Positions 1 through 8,680 of a stretch of 64,000 nt of DNA are shown here, piece by piece. The stretch's first letter is position 1. Every line of letters begins with the position of its first letter. Position numbers and translations under genes: made by a program. The notes under the pieces were generated by a model, which was not told the origin of the DNA, did no database searches, and worked only from the letters and a program-made list of their open reading frames with translations. Source of the DNA: Halisarca cf. caerulea (taxonomy: Eukaryota > Porifera > Demospongiae > Chondrillida > Halisarcidae); assembly GCA_963170055.1 (NCBI GenBank), contig CAUJGJ010000303.1:96201-160200 (forward strand), written 5' to 3'.

Positions 1-236
1 TTGTGTTCCTCCCGTAGTCTCTGTAGCTTCGAGATGTGCATTTCTCGTGTTTTCAGATCGGTCTTCGTCCTCTGTGTTTCTATAAGGGTCATCGTCGTCC
101 TACAGTCCTCTTCGTTCATTCTTGGTTTAATTTCGTCCCTCATCGTCTTCGCTAGGTAGGATAGGTGTTTTCTTTTCGTTTTCGTATAGAGAATCCTTTC
201 CCTCACTATTGCGCTTTCTGTTCTCTGTTTGATGTT
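1..236 (-). CDS. Partial open frame at left edge, unknown charged protein
   Basis: On the minus strand, 78 codons without a stop run from 236 to the left edge, so any gene continues outside the window. The translation is rich in K, R, E and T, with methionines at 143 (context MRDEIKPRMNEED) and further in, and ends in the window with KLQRLREEH. This composition suggests a helical or coiled-coil protein. The frame opens directly after a CTAG on the minus strand, which could be a splice acceptor or simply a stop. I recognise no family. A chance open frame of this length is possible, so this is only a candidate exon. Confidence 0.3.
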
Positions 237-1297
237 CTAGCCCAACTTGGAGTCAATTGGCATCCGTATTCTCAGACCTTTAGGGATGAGCTTAATAATA
301 TACAACTAACATGTCTAACAACTTCTATGCGTTTGTATCAAGTGAAGAGGTTGTATCAAGTGAATTTATTGAGTTGAGTCTATATTATTTCTATATCTGT
401 ATCAAGAGTAAGCTCATTATAGATGCTATACTGTAACAATTGTTGTAAAGGCCAATGTTTGGTATTAATTAATTTGACCACCTTAAGTTTTCCCCTAGTT
501 TGTCACACGGGTGCAACTCTTATGCCAAGTGCATGTATAGAACATATCGAACATATTTCGCAGCATAATTGACGAATTTCGACGGGAAACTAGCATACTT
601 ACTACGGATATCATTGCGCATGAACATGGCTGTTGACATTCTTCTGCCATGGATGCCGCTTTAGTTTCCAATGCGGTATTTATTCCACCTTATAGATAAG
701 GACACTCTCAAAGTTTATTTTGGAAATTCGCTGTAGTCAGAAAGTACTCGCATCTTTTTCCCAGGAGGAGTTAGCGGACAACCATTTCGAAGGTAAAAGT
801 CGTATTCCTGTCAGGATTCGTCCATACAACAAACATGGCGGCTTGTAGGCTTGTACGGGATATTTTCGAAGTTTCATCATTTCACAAGTAAAAGTGAAGA
901 GGAGCCTTGCAGTCTCTTTACAGAGCCTACAGTTGACGATTGTGAACAGTCATCCGCAGTCAGTCGTAGCCCACGTCAATAAACTGCGAACAAAAAATCG
1001 GCCTACTTTTATTATAATATGATTACATGCTCAACTGTACATAGTCCTAAGTCAAGAACTGCACTCCACAAACTCTATGGTATGTACAAGAGCAATCTTT
1101 TAAGGGACCCGTGAATTATTCTTCTTATCAGAAGTTTTTCTTATCAGACTGCGTACTACAGCAAACCAAACAGGGCTAGGAAACTAGTTTGTGTTAAGCA
1201 GAACTTTGTCTTAATAATGTTCTTCTTAACCAGGTTATACTGTATATATCATTGACTATGTTATGTAGAGTATTCAGAGTGGGTATCTATGTGTAAA
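237..1297. other. Intergenic or intronic DNA, no supported gene
   Basis: No frame here has a recognisable protein. A short frame at 835-891 starts in a good initiation context (AACATGG) and reads MAACRLVRDIFEVSSFHK before a stop, with a possible GT donor near its end. It could be a first exon but nothing supports that. The stretch is probably upstream or intronic sequence of the sulfotransferase gene, since the 5' part of that gene must lie to the left. Confidence 0.4.
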
Positions 1298-1321
1298 CCT
1301 ACACTATTGTATGTTTTGTAG
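1298..1321 (+). promoter_or_regulatory. Probable splice acceptor of the sulfotransferase exon
   Basis: A T-rich stretch ends in TTTTGTAG at 1321. The sulfotransferase frame is open immediately after it (EYRKFTLMRDPLER), and the TAG itself would be an in-frame stop. Conservation of the family extends upstream of the first methionine (a KF[LT]xxRDP pattern). The acceptor therefore explains the exon start better than the ATG at 1343. Confidence 0.6.
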
Positions 1322-1969
1322 GAGTATAGAAAGTTTACTCTCATGCGAGACCCACTGGAACGCATTGTGTCAGGGTACAATAACAAGATTAACCATCCTC
1401 TAAGCAAGAACCAATCTGTATTTCCAGAGTTTGTAAAGTATGACATTCTGAAGAGATTTTCTCCTCAGTCTATTCAAGAGTATGAGGCTTCTAATAGAAG
1501 GGCTGAGGTGATTCCCACTTTTGAGGACTTCTTGCAATATCTTGCAGCTGCTGATCAGGACATGCTGAATGAACATTTCAAATCATTCATGAAGCTCTGT
1601 CATCCTTGCTATGTTGACTATCACTTTTATGGTAACTTTAAACTGTTACCAGATGAAGCATTCACAATGATGGACCATTTCAATATTCCTAGAGAGTATT
1701 ATCCTTTAGCTGTATCCCACCCTGGTCTTAGCACATCCAATCTCCTTCCTCTATACTACTCAAATATGACACCACAACAGAAAGTTGTATATGCAAGAGA
1801 GCTGGCAGCTTCTCACCATGCTTCCATGCCTCAATTCCCCCACAAAATCCTATCGGAGCAACTGTACAGTACTATCGTGTCTACTTTTTTGGATGATCTT
1901 GAATTGTACTATGCCCTTTATCCAGAAGAAAAGCGAAAGCATAATGAATATAGGGACAGTAGCTTATAG
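1322..1969 (+). CDS. Carbohydrate sulfotransferase (Sulfotransfer_2 / HNK-1ST family), 3' exon
   Basis: This is the C-terminal exon of a Golgi sulfotransferase that would transfer sulfate from PAPS to a glycan. The exon encodes about 215 residues. Near its start is RDPLERIVSGYNNK, which fits the 3'-phosphate-binding motif (RDPxERLVSxYxNK). Counting from the ATG at 1343, the block KLCHPCYVDYHFYGNF at about residues 84-99 matches the conserved CxPC-x-DYxFxGxxE region of chondroitin/dermatan/HNK-1-type sulfotransferases. The tail LYSTIVSTFLDDLELYYALY resembles the usual C-terminal helix. The 5'-phosphosulfate motif and the signal anchor are missing and must lie in upstream exons; I did not find them in this window. 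The frame ends at TAG 1967-1969 and no clear AATAAA follows within 200 bp. The family assignment is firm, but the glycan substrate cannot be told. Confidence 0.85.
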   Translation, partial: EYRKFTLMRDPLERIVSGYNNKINHPLSKNQSVFPEFVKYDILKRFSPQSIQEYEASNRRAEVIPTFEDFLQYLAAADQDMLNEHFKSFMKLCHPCYVDYHFYGNFKLLPDEAFTMMDHFNIPREYYPLAVSHPGLSTSNLLPLYYSNMTPQQKVVYARELAASHHASMPQFPHKILSEQLYSTIVSTFLDDLELYYALYPEEKRKHNEYRDSSL

Positions 1970-2171
1970 TATAATTATACAGGTGTATGTGTCTCTAGTA
2001 TTATGCCTTACAACTGTCTCAAGTGTTTATCGTAGCATTATGTTACTATGCTTTATGTGACAACAGTAATTTTTGTATAACGGAACTCCATGGACTGTGT
2101 ATAATGATTATTATTATTGTTGATCACTTATGAATATCATTATAATAATATGAAGAAACATTGTATACAAT

Positions 2172-2415
2172 GTAGCTAATTTATTTTCTCAGTTATTTGC
2201 AATTCTTGCAATTTCATGCTATTCTAGCATTCTTATGCATGTTTCATGTATTAACAAAGTCATTAAACTTATATCTGCGCTGCTTTCTCAAATACATGTT
2301 CTGTGCAAGAAATAAAAATTAGCTAATTTGTTTACTACGTTATTTGGAATTCTGGCAATTTCATGCTATTCTTGCATTCATATGCATGTTTCCTGCATTA
2401 ACGTCATTAAACTTT
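2172..2415 (-). repeat. Diverged 147-bp satellite monomers, outer edge
   Basis: About 1.6 monomers of the same 147-bp satellite that fills 22673-64000, in the opposite orientation. Diagnostic stretches are GCAATTCTTGCAATTTCATG, the dyad around ATGCATGTTTCATG, and CATTAACAAAGTCATTAAAC. The copies differ from the main array at many sites, as expected for the ageing edge of a satellite block. The second copy is cut at about 2415 by an insertion. Confidence 0.8.
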
Positions 2416-3466
2416 GCAGGTATAACGTGCCTTTTCAGGAAACAGAGGGGCATTGTGTGGTTTATAAAGTAATTTCATTTATTAATCACACGTTTTACTG
2501 ATATGCACGTGTTAGTCACGTGTATATTTGCATGAAGATAATATTATAGGCCTTCTTGTTCTCAAATAGAAGAATATTTGATCAAAAATTGTATTATTCT
2601 ACACAAAAAGTGTTTTTAAGACGTTCTTAAGGTTATTCGTTCTGTTTTCGATTTCACCGATTGTTACCGTTGGTTTTTGACGTCATTATTTCGTGTGATA
2701 ACCTTGTGACTAAAGGCGAGAGAAAGACTTCTTCACTGACTGAAATTCTTTCGAAAACCCGGATATCTAAACGGCTGTGTAGAGGAGCCATGTCACGGGA
2801 GTTAGATCACGATAGGTATATCTAAATTTTCACCGTTGGAGATTTTGATAGCTTGCTCCATTCCCGACATGTGCACAAGTTTGTGGTTGTGTCTTGGGTC
2901 AAAACCAACATTTCGATGGACATCTTAGGAACGAAGAGGAATGGTAAGTTCTCCAACAGTGAAAATTTAGATATTGTTGTTGGAAGGTTCTTAACAAAGT
3001 NNNNNNNNNNNNNNNNNNNNNNNNNNNNNNNNNNNNNNNNNNNNNNNNNNNNNNNNNNNNNNNNNNNNNNNNNNNNNNNNNNNNNNNNNNNNNNNNNNNN
3101 NNNNNNNNNNNNNNNNNNNNNNNNNNNNNNNNNNNNNNNNNNNNNNNNNNNNNNNNNNNNNNNNNNNNNNNNNNNNNNNNNNNNNNNNNNNNNNNNNNNN
3201 ATGGCTGTTCTAAACGATGGTTTATATAACCGGGTTTTGCACTAAACTCTTTTTCAAGGTCCGAATCTGTGGTAGTTTTTTCGGCATTGCAAAGCATTGA
3301 CAACAAAGTTAAGTGAACTGTTGTAACGTTAAATAGTTGAATTAATGTTTTATGTACTTGTTGTACTCCATATGCACACTGAACGAAAGTAAAGTGGGGG
3401 TTGATTTCTGCCGACTTTAGGGCAGCCATTTTGTCTACTGCTCACATGTGCACATGTTACACCTGC
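2416..3466. mobile_element. Putative DNA transposon inserted in a satellite monomer
   Basis: Satellite sequence stops at CATTAAACTT (about 2414) and resumes at TATGCGCTGCTTTCTC (3471). The intervening piece begins GCAGGTATAACGTG and ends CATGTTACACCTGC, so the two ends are imperfect inverted repeats. I could not define a clean target duplication. A 200-N gap hides the middle. A frame at 2853-3000 with ATG 2916 runs into a good splice donor (AATGGTAAGT near 2940-2949). On the other strand an ATG at 3429 (MAALKSAEINPHF) opens a frame to the gap. Neither protein is recognisable. Confidence 0.4.
3001..3200. other. Assembly gap of exactly 200 N
   Basis: Exactly 200 undetermined bases, the usual sign of a scaffold gap of nominal or estimated size. 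Frames that appear to cross it are not real. Confidence 0.99.
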
Positions 3467-3470
3467 GTTG

Positions 3471-3506
3471 TATGCGCTGCTTTCTCAAATATATGTTCTG
3501 TGCAAG
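3471..3506 (-). repeat. 147-bp satellite fragment
   Basis: GCGCTGCTTTCTCAAATA and TGTTCTGTGCAAG match the minus-oriented monomer. It is the left half of a monomer whose right half resumes at 6249 (AGAAATAAAAATT), with a 2742-bp element between. Confidence 0.8.
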
Positions 3507-3534
3507 CGCATGTGGGACATGTCCTGGAACCATA

Positions 3535-4465
3535 GATTATATAAAACGTTACGGGATTGGAAACTCCCGATTTCAATGATGACCTATGCGTGTTGCAAGT
3601 GCAAATTCGTTACGTCATTGACCAATCAAATTTTTGTGTCCTTATATGGTGTGAAAATGGCGTCGATTGATGAAATTTCCAGCGTTTCTTTCTTTTTGGA
3701 CAGTTTAGAGGCAGTTATTCACCATGAAATCTTTTCTATTGCTTCGAAATGTAACTTAAATATCGAAATGGGTAGATCGATTCTTCGTACAAAGATTTCG
3801 CCGAATGGTGACATCATCGCAAACAGACGGGCAAGAGCAAAAATATTAACGTACCCGTTACGAATGGCTCGGCTTCCGTGTTTGACAACGAATTGTGTAG
3901 GTTATTCCGTAAATCTAGATGATGTATACTGTGATTACATTGAACACGGACTTATACTGAAGCCACTGTCGTTCGAACGAAAATAATCGGAAGTCGTTTA
4001 CGGAAGAAATTGTGTACACAAGCAGAGCTGCGCAAAATGCTTTCTAACGTCAATATCACCCAGCCAAACTGTTCAAAGGCGACGGTAAGCGTGTAATCTC
4101 GTGCATTAAGTCGTGATCTACTTATTGAAGCCTTTTCTGGCTGTACTGGGTGTTCACTGTTTCCGAAACTGTGTACACAAAGTTCTAATGACAATTTTGC
4201 TATTAATGGCGGTTTCTTCTTATTCGGACAGATTTATAGTTTCTTGAATGGTCTGAAAGGATAGATATTATTAATATGCGCTACAGTATAACACATAGAA
4301 AACCAACAACACTCTAAAACGATAACGAATAGCAGAAAAGAACTTTCTTCACGCCCACGCAATTGCAACACGCACGGTTCTCGGTTAATCACAATTATTA
4401 TTGCTGATTACACGTTATAACACATAAATACTAGAGTTTCCAATCCCGTAACGTTTTATATAATC
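3535..4465. mobile_element. 931-bp element with perfect 32-bp inverted ends, TA target
   Basis: Positions 3535-3566 and 4434-4465 are perfect 32-bp inverted repeats starting GATTATATAAAACGTTACGG. TA flanks both ends (3533-3534 and 4466-4467), as in the Tc1/mariner superfamily. The insertion lies 28 bp inside the larger element's left end. The interior holds a 109-codon frame but no transposase domain, so the element is probably non-autonomous. Perfect ends suggest a fairly recent insertion compared with its host element. Confidence 0.75.
3657..3986 (+). CDS. 109-residue hypothetical frame inside the 931-bp element
   Basis: The ATG at 3657 has a good context (GAAAATGGCG) and starts MASIDEISSVSFFLDSLEAV. 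The frame is also open upstream, but that part lies across the inverted end and is unlikely to be coding. After the TAA at 3984-3986, the +1 frame stays open (KKLCTQAELRKMLSNVNITQ) up to a GACGGTAAGC donor-like site near 4082. The original coding part may therefore be longer and broken by a one-base shift. Cysteines are scattered without a clear zinc-finger spacing. I do not recognise the protein. It could be a captured host exon, the N-terminus of a lost transposase, or chance. Confidence 0.3.
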   Translation: MASIDEISSVSFFLDSLEAVIHHEIFSIASKCNLNIEMGRSILRTKISPNGDIIANRRARAKILTYPLRMARLPCLTTNCVGYSVNLDDVYCDYIEHGLILKPLSFERK

Positions 4466-4467
4466 TA

Positions 4468-5018
4468 TGCTGGAACTGATAGCGCTACCCAGGTTGCATA
4501 GCGATAAAATGTAATTTTTCGGCGCTTACAAGTTATTTTGTCACGCAGTTATCTCATGATTTGGACTAATATTCCGGCGTATACGAATGGCGAATCCATG
4601 TTTAGTGACGTTTTCTGTCGTCACGGTTGCTCTGTCACATGCTGGCTTGTGACCTAACTCACTGTTCTTCTGAATCATAGTTTTCGGCTGGGTGCTACGT
4701 GAGGGAACTAGCTGCACAGGGTGTTTATAACCGTCTGTTGCTTGTTCCAATTGTGGGCGGTGCTTGCTTTCAACGTCATCGATTAGCGGCTGTTTTTAAT
4801 GCGTCATTTAGCGTCTTTCAGGTGACGTACGGAATTTCGCATATCAACAGAATGGGGGAAGAAGGCGTCTTTTGTGACGCTATGCCTACGTATCCGTGAA
4901 ACGTCACGAAAATGGCAGTTTTGTTGAGGGCGAAGATAAAGTCGCTTGGTTAGACCTCAGATGCCTTCGAATCCCACCAAGTCCAACTTCGATGGAATCT
5001 TGGGATGTTTCAGTTTGT
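4468..5018. other. Interior of the 2742-bp element, no recognisable gene
   Basis: Mixed-composition sequence with several open frames on both strands, none of which resembles a known domain. TGACGTAC and CGTCAC-type CRE-like words recur between 4600 and 4910 and could be regulatory or incidental. Confidence 0.35.
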
Positions 5019-5170
5019 GAAAATCGTTCCGGGCATAGTGCTACAATCAAGCAGTTTCTCGCAATTGGACCATTTATGCTAATTTTTGGCCGTTTGGAGG
5101 GTGAAAAAACAGGTTTTTCGGTTATAAATTTCTTACAGAAGATTATAACCTATAGCCCGGAACGATTTTC
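5019..5170. repeat. 152-bp hairpin repeat (MITE-like)
   Basis: GAAAATCGTTCCGGGCATA at 5019-5037 pairs with TATAGCCCGGAACGATTTTC at 5151-5170. Inverted ends bound a short insert, as in a miniature inverted-repeat element. The 135-codon plus frame at 4896-5303 crosses this hairpin, which argues against that frame being a gene. Confidence 0.5.
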
Positions 5171-5316
5171 GGATAGTTCACCACTTGCTCTGTCTTTTCA
5201 TGTTGTTCAATATGAATTAAGAGGGATTAAAAGGTGTAACCAAGGCGAAGTTTGTCTGAAACTGCTATGCATTCCTAGCTCACTCTCTTTCTTCAGACAA
5301 TAGAAGCAATTGCAAT

Positions 5317-5581
5317 GGGGGGGTGCTGGTGGCTCAGTAGGTCAGCACTGGAAGTTAAGCTGTGAGGAGAGGACACCATCCCAGCTGTGTGTCATTTGGA
5401 GTTTTTTTCCCTGCACCCCCCTGCCACCAACTTGGGAATGAATGAGAAGATGACCAACTGCAGCCACCAAACTAACTTAGAATTTGATTTAATTTGATTG
5501 TGTGTGTGAGTGAGTGTGTGGGATACTGGGGGCCTTAGAAGTAGCCTCTGGCTAATGGCCCACCCAGTTTAAAGAAGAAAA

Positions 5582-5610
<29 letters not shown>
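5317..5610 (+). mobile_element. SINE-like retroelement with tRNA-type A box and ATT tail
   Basis: TGGCTCAGTAGG at 5330-5341 fits the RNA polymerase III A box (TRGCNNAGYNGG). GGACACCATCCC at 5371-5382 sits about where a B box should be but matches it poorly. The unit continues through a GT/GA-rich stretch (about 5498-5520) to GCCCACCCAGTTTAAAGAAG and ends in (ATT)n at 5582-5610. A short AATTGC occurs just before the G run (5308-5313) and just after the tail (5610-5615) and may be the target duplication. Head, body and simple tail together suggest a tRNA-derived SINE rather than a tRNA gene. Confidence 0.55.
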
Positions 5611-5612
<2 letters not shown>

Positions 5613-5820
5613 TGCTAGTTAAGTACCAACATGCGCGGAATATATACAACTTTCGTCCAGTAAGAAGAACTGGGCGAAAATCTTGTCAACTAAGCAGAAA
5701 CGATCGATAATTCGTGCTGCTATTTCGAGACGGCCATTTTTGCATTTTATTCCTGGACGGTTATAAATACCCTGTGTGGAGACAGTTTCTTGGTGTCAAC
5801 TTCGAGCTATCGGAAATATA

Positions 5821-5957
5821 CAACTTTTCCATGCGGGTGAGAGAGAGCTTTTGTTCCTGTCCCAAGTTACAGGATCTTGAATGTTGGCTTTTGAGGACCA
5901 ATTGATCAGATCTCGGCTTTGGAAAGGAATGGTCAACTCACCCGCATGGAAAAGTTA
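5821..5957. repeat. 137-bp hairpin repeat
   Basis: CAACTTTTCCATGCGGGTGA (from 5821) and CTCACCCGCATGGAAAAGTT (from 5937) are nearly perfect inverted repeats of about 20 bp around a 95-bp interior. It is either a miniature inverted-repeat element or a hairpin within the larger element. Confidence 0.5.
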
Positions 5958-6248
5958 GTAAATGTTTTGTTATAGCAATTTATGTTAAAAAATAGTCTTG
6001 GAAGCGTTCCGCCAGGTAGCACCCAGAGCGTTTCACTTTTCAATAGGGGTTAGGAAAACCTCCGTAGCTTCTTAGCGATAAAAGCAAGCCTTCCAAAAAG
6101 ATAATGGTACGAAAGTCTTCGTGACTGCCTGCATCTTAATATAATCCCTTGTTAGACTCTCTGCATCTACTACAAGTTGAAAACAGAAGCTGTAAAGAAG
6201 ACCGAAATTTTCACACCTCCGAATTAGCGCGGACATGTCCCACATGCG

Positions 6249-6752
6249 AGAAATAAAAATTTAGTTACTTTCTTTTCTAAGTTATATGCAATTCTTGCAA
6301 TTTCATGCTATTCTTGCATTCTTATGCATGTTTCATGCATTAACGTCATTATAATTAAACTTATATCTGCGCTGCTTTCGCAAATAAATGTTCTCTTTAA
6401 GTAATAAAAATTAGCTAATTTGTTTTCTCAGTTATTTACAATTCTTGCAATTTCATGCTGTTCTTGCATTCTTATGCATGATTCATGCGTTAACAAAGTC
6501 ATTAATCTTATAGCTGCTCTGCTTTCTCAAATAAATGTTCTGTGACAGAAATAAAGTTGGCTAATTTCTTTTCTAAGTTATATGCAATTCTTGCATTTTC
6601 ATGCTATTCTTGCATTCTTATGCATGTTTCATGCATTAATAAAGTCATTAAACTTAAATCTGCGCTGCCTACTCAAATAACTGTTCCGTGTAAGAAGTAA
6701 AAATTAACTAATTCTTTTCTAAGTTATATGCAATTCTTGCAATTTCATCCTA
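6249..6752 (-). repeat. 147-bp satellite, about 3.4 diverged monomers
   Basis: Tandem copies in minus orientation, for example GCAATTCTTGCAATTTCATG at about 6290, 6440 and 6730. They lie between the 2742-bp element and the Tigger-like element. The dyad is in the altered form ATGCATGTTTCATGCAT in several copies. The last monomer is interrupted at its TA (6751-6752). Confidence 0.85.
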
Positions 6753-6840
6753 CCGTACGCGTACAAACTTTCGCGGGACTAAACTTTCGCGGTTGCCGGA
6801 TTTTGACGATTTTCACGGGACTAAATTTTCGCGGATGCTA
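6753..6840 (+). repeat. Left inverted end with iterated TTTCGCGG motifs
   Basis: The first 40 bp (6753-6792, starting CCGTACGCGTACAAACTTTC) match the right end inverted. Copies of AAACTTTCGCGG or the variant AAATTTTCGCGG recur at about 6764, 6781 and 6823. Iterated subterminal motifs of this kind are often transposase-binding sites; that role is inferred. Confidence 0.75.
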
Positions 6841-7151
6841 TGCTAGAAGTAATTAATTAACTTTTCACATTTACTATTTCCGAATTATAATGACCGTCGT
6901 AGTGCAAGTCGCTCTCGTCTTGTCTATGTGGCAAAGCCTTCCCTGTTGTTTTAGCTACTGTTCTGCCACAACTTTATGTTTAAGGATGCACGTTAGCTAC
7001 AATACTTGTGATTGAGTTGGAGAAAGCTGTTGCTTGAACCAGCGGTGCAAGACGACAACTTCGAAGGGGCTAATGAACGTCTTGACATTAAAGTGAGACC
7101 AGCAGAAAGTGTGAAGTTTATTGCTAGCCTTTTCGAAGTATTGTAGTAAAA

Positions 7152-8333
7152 ATGTTTGAGATTGAAAGTTGTGTTTGTGGATTTCATGTTTATGGAGCAT
7201 CCTGGAGTCCATATGTAGGAGAGATTCTCTACTGCATACGTGAATTTGGAAACAGAGAAGACCCGTATGCTGTTGCTGTTCAATCCTCTTCGAATAGCAC
7301 TGTGGGCCATGTTCCACGGAAGATTTCTTGCGTCTGCTCGCTATTTTTACGTCGTGGTGGAAGAATCACCTGCTCTGTCACTGGTTAAAGGAGAAGGAGT
7401 GAGGATTTACCCCAGGGTGGACTATAAATCCCATGTTCACTGGTATTTGAAGGCTCTGGTGATTTGGAGGAAAAGGCAAGGCATCGTATTAAGGAAATCA
7501 TGCAATGCATATTACTAAAGAAGTTGTTGCCCGAGAAGCGTTCAGCAGGCATTTCTAGAGACACCGCTGAGTCTGAAGAACCTGCAGCGGCGAAACCTAC
7601 AGAGATATTCCCGAGGAACCTGTAGCAAAACCTACAGAGGACCTTCCTCAGGAGCCTGCAACAGAACCTACAGAGGACCTTTCCCAGGAACCTGTAGCAA
7701 AACCTATGAAGGAACTTTCCCAGAGGCATCAGCCAAATGTGCTATCGGACCTGCCTAGTACTAAATTGGGGGAACAGACAGCTCAACAGCCTCAGCCTTC
7801 TGATCAATATATATATGGTTACGCTGTCAAGACATAGTTTTGACATTAGGGATCGTCATATACTCACAGATGGTGAGTTGCTTGAAGACCAGCACTTAAA
7901 CTTCGCACAGCGCCTTATCAAGATTCAGTTTCCACTCATAAACGGTTTGCGATTGACAGTGTTGCAAAATCAAGCGCATAGTCGCCCAACATCAGGTGCT
8001 TTACAGATAATGCACATTAAAGGAAATCACTGGATTGTGGCAGCTAGTGAATCTAATGGAAAAACTGTGTGTGTATATGACAGTTTGTACTCTTCCCTTA
8101 ATAGTGAAGATGCTAGCATTGTCCAAACGAACTTCCGATGCAGATTGGAGGCAATTCAACATGCAAGATGCCAGAGGCAGAAAGGTGGGAGTGACTGTGG
8201 CCCCTTTGCCATAGCTATGGCTACATCCCTTGCTTTTGGGGAAAACTCCAGCAGCAGAGAGTATTTACAGGAAGAGATGCGCTCTCACATTGTAAAGTGC
8301 TTTGAGAACTGTAGTTTGGAGTTGTTTTCATAG
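7152..8333 (+). pseudogene. HIRAN domain - repeat linker - Ulp1/C48 protease, decayed
   Basis: The ATG at 7152 opens a HIRAN-like domain (GFHVYGASWSPYVGEILYC, then NREDPYAVAV and VGHVPRKIS), a fold that binds DNA 3' ends in HLTF/Rad5 proteins. Two in-frame TAA stops (7386, 7425) interrupt it; after them the same frame resumes with DLPQGGL and IPCSLVFEG. A one-base loss near 7605 shifts into a linker of repeated EPxxxPTEDL units. A second shift near the AT run at 7807-7816 leads into the protease domain. Numbered from the ATG at 7737, its catalytic residues are all present: His98 (GNHWIVA), Asp115 (VYDSLY), Gln148 and Cys154 (GGSDCGPFA). It ends at TAG 8331-8333. Such proteases remove SUMO or ubiquitin-like tags. 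The protease part alone is still open for about 170 codons. The position inside the transposon suggests cargo. Confidence 0.8.
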
Positions 8334-8364
8334 ATGTTAGACTTTAAGTTAGATTTATTAAAAC

Positions 8365-8420
8365 AAGTAATTCGAGTTAAAAACTCGTGGGGGCTGCCGC
8401 CCCACGCACTCGAATCACTT
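8365..8420. terminator. Compound hairpin just after the protease gene
   Basis: The outer arms AAGTAATTCGAGT (8365-8377) and ACTCGAATCACTT (8408-8420) pair with one mismatch. Two inner stems lie within: CGAGTT/AACTCG (8373-8387), which competes with the outer arm, and GTGGGG/CCCCAC (8387-8405). It begins 31 bp past the protease stop, between convergent genes. A role in transcript ending is inferred. Confidence 0.45.
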
Positions 8421-8593
8421 GCAAAGCATTGGAGTGTAAGTGCACAGCTGAACATTCATTGAACATACTGTTTATTGTAACTGCATGGACGGTTGTTTTG
8501 AAAACAATTCCTGTAACACATTCCTGTATAAATTCATGCTTCTCTATTACTATTATATAAATTCTCTATTATAAGACTTCTTCAAATCCATAT

Positions 8594-8614
8594 TATATAT
8601 ATATATATATATAT
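8594..8614. repeat. (AT)n microsatellite
   Basis: Ten uninterrupted AT units between the two hairpins. Confidence 0.95.
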
Positions 8615-8655
8615 CGGACGAGCGTTACACACCGGAAGTCCAAATGAAAACAATA

Positions 8656-8680
8656 TAGGGGCTGCCTGTGGCAGCCCCTA
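8656..8680. repeat. Perfect 11-bp stem hairpin
   Basis: TAGGGGCTGCC, a TGT loop, then GGCAGCCCCTA: a perfect 11-bp stem with a 3-base loop. It shares GGGGCTGCC with the hairpin at 8365-8420, so the two may be related. Confidence 0.85.

Larger units (their letters stand above)
3507..6248. mobile_element. 2742-bp element with 18-bp inverted ends, AG target copy
   Basis: The left end CGCATGTGGGACATGTCC (3507-3524) and the right end GGACATGTCCCACATGCG (6231-6248) are perfect inverted repeats. AG lies on both sides (3505-3506 and 6249-6250). Removing the insert and one AG gives TGTGCAAGAAATAAAAAT, the intact satellite sequence. The end sequence itself holds a small palindrome (CATGTGGGACATG). I do not recognise the superfamily; a 2-bp duplication other than TA is uncommon. 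No transposase is visible. Inside are a 931-bp element, a SINE-like copy and two hairpin repeats, so this is an old nested copy, probably non-autonomous. Confidence 0.7.

Noticed and set aside
165..377. 70-codon plus-strand frame
   Set aside because: It is low in complexity, has no family resemblance and overlaps the more protein-like minus frame at 1-236.
835..891. Short frame MAACRLVRDIFEVSSFHK as a first exon of the sulfotransferase
   Set aside because: The start context is good, but there is no signal-anchor segment and no proof of splicing to 1322.
2853..3429. Frames crossing the N run on both strands
   Set aside because: They are open only because the 200 undetermined bases carry no stops.
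4896..5303. 135-codon plus-strand frame
   Set aside because: It crosses the 152-bp hairpin repeat, has no recognisable domain and lies in a non-autonomous element.
5317..5400. Functional tRNA gene
   Set aside because: Only the A box is good; no cloverleaf or proper B box can be drawn, and the unit ends in an ATT tail like a SINE.
6993..7317. Two minus-strand frames of about 105 codons
   Set aside because: They are antisense to the HIRAN domain, which has clear family motifs on the plus strand.
7385..7729. 114-codon minus-strand frame with repeated FLGKVLCRFC-like units
   Set aside because: It is the antisense of the Pro/Glu-rich linker repeats of the HIRAN-Ulp1 gene.
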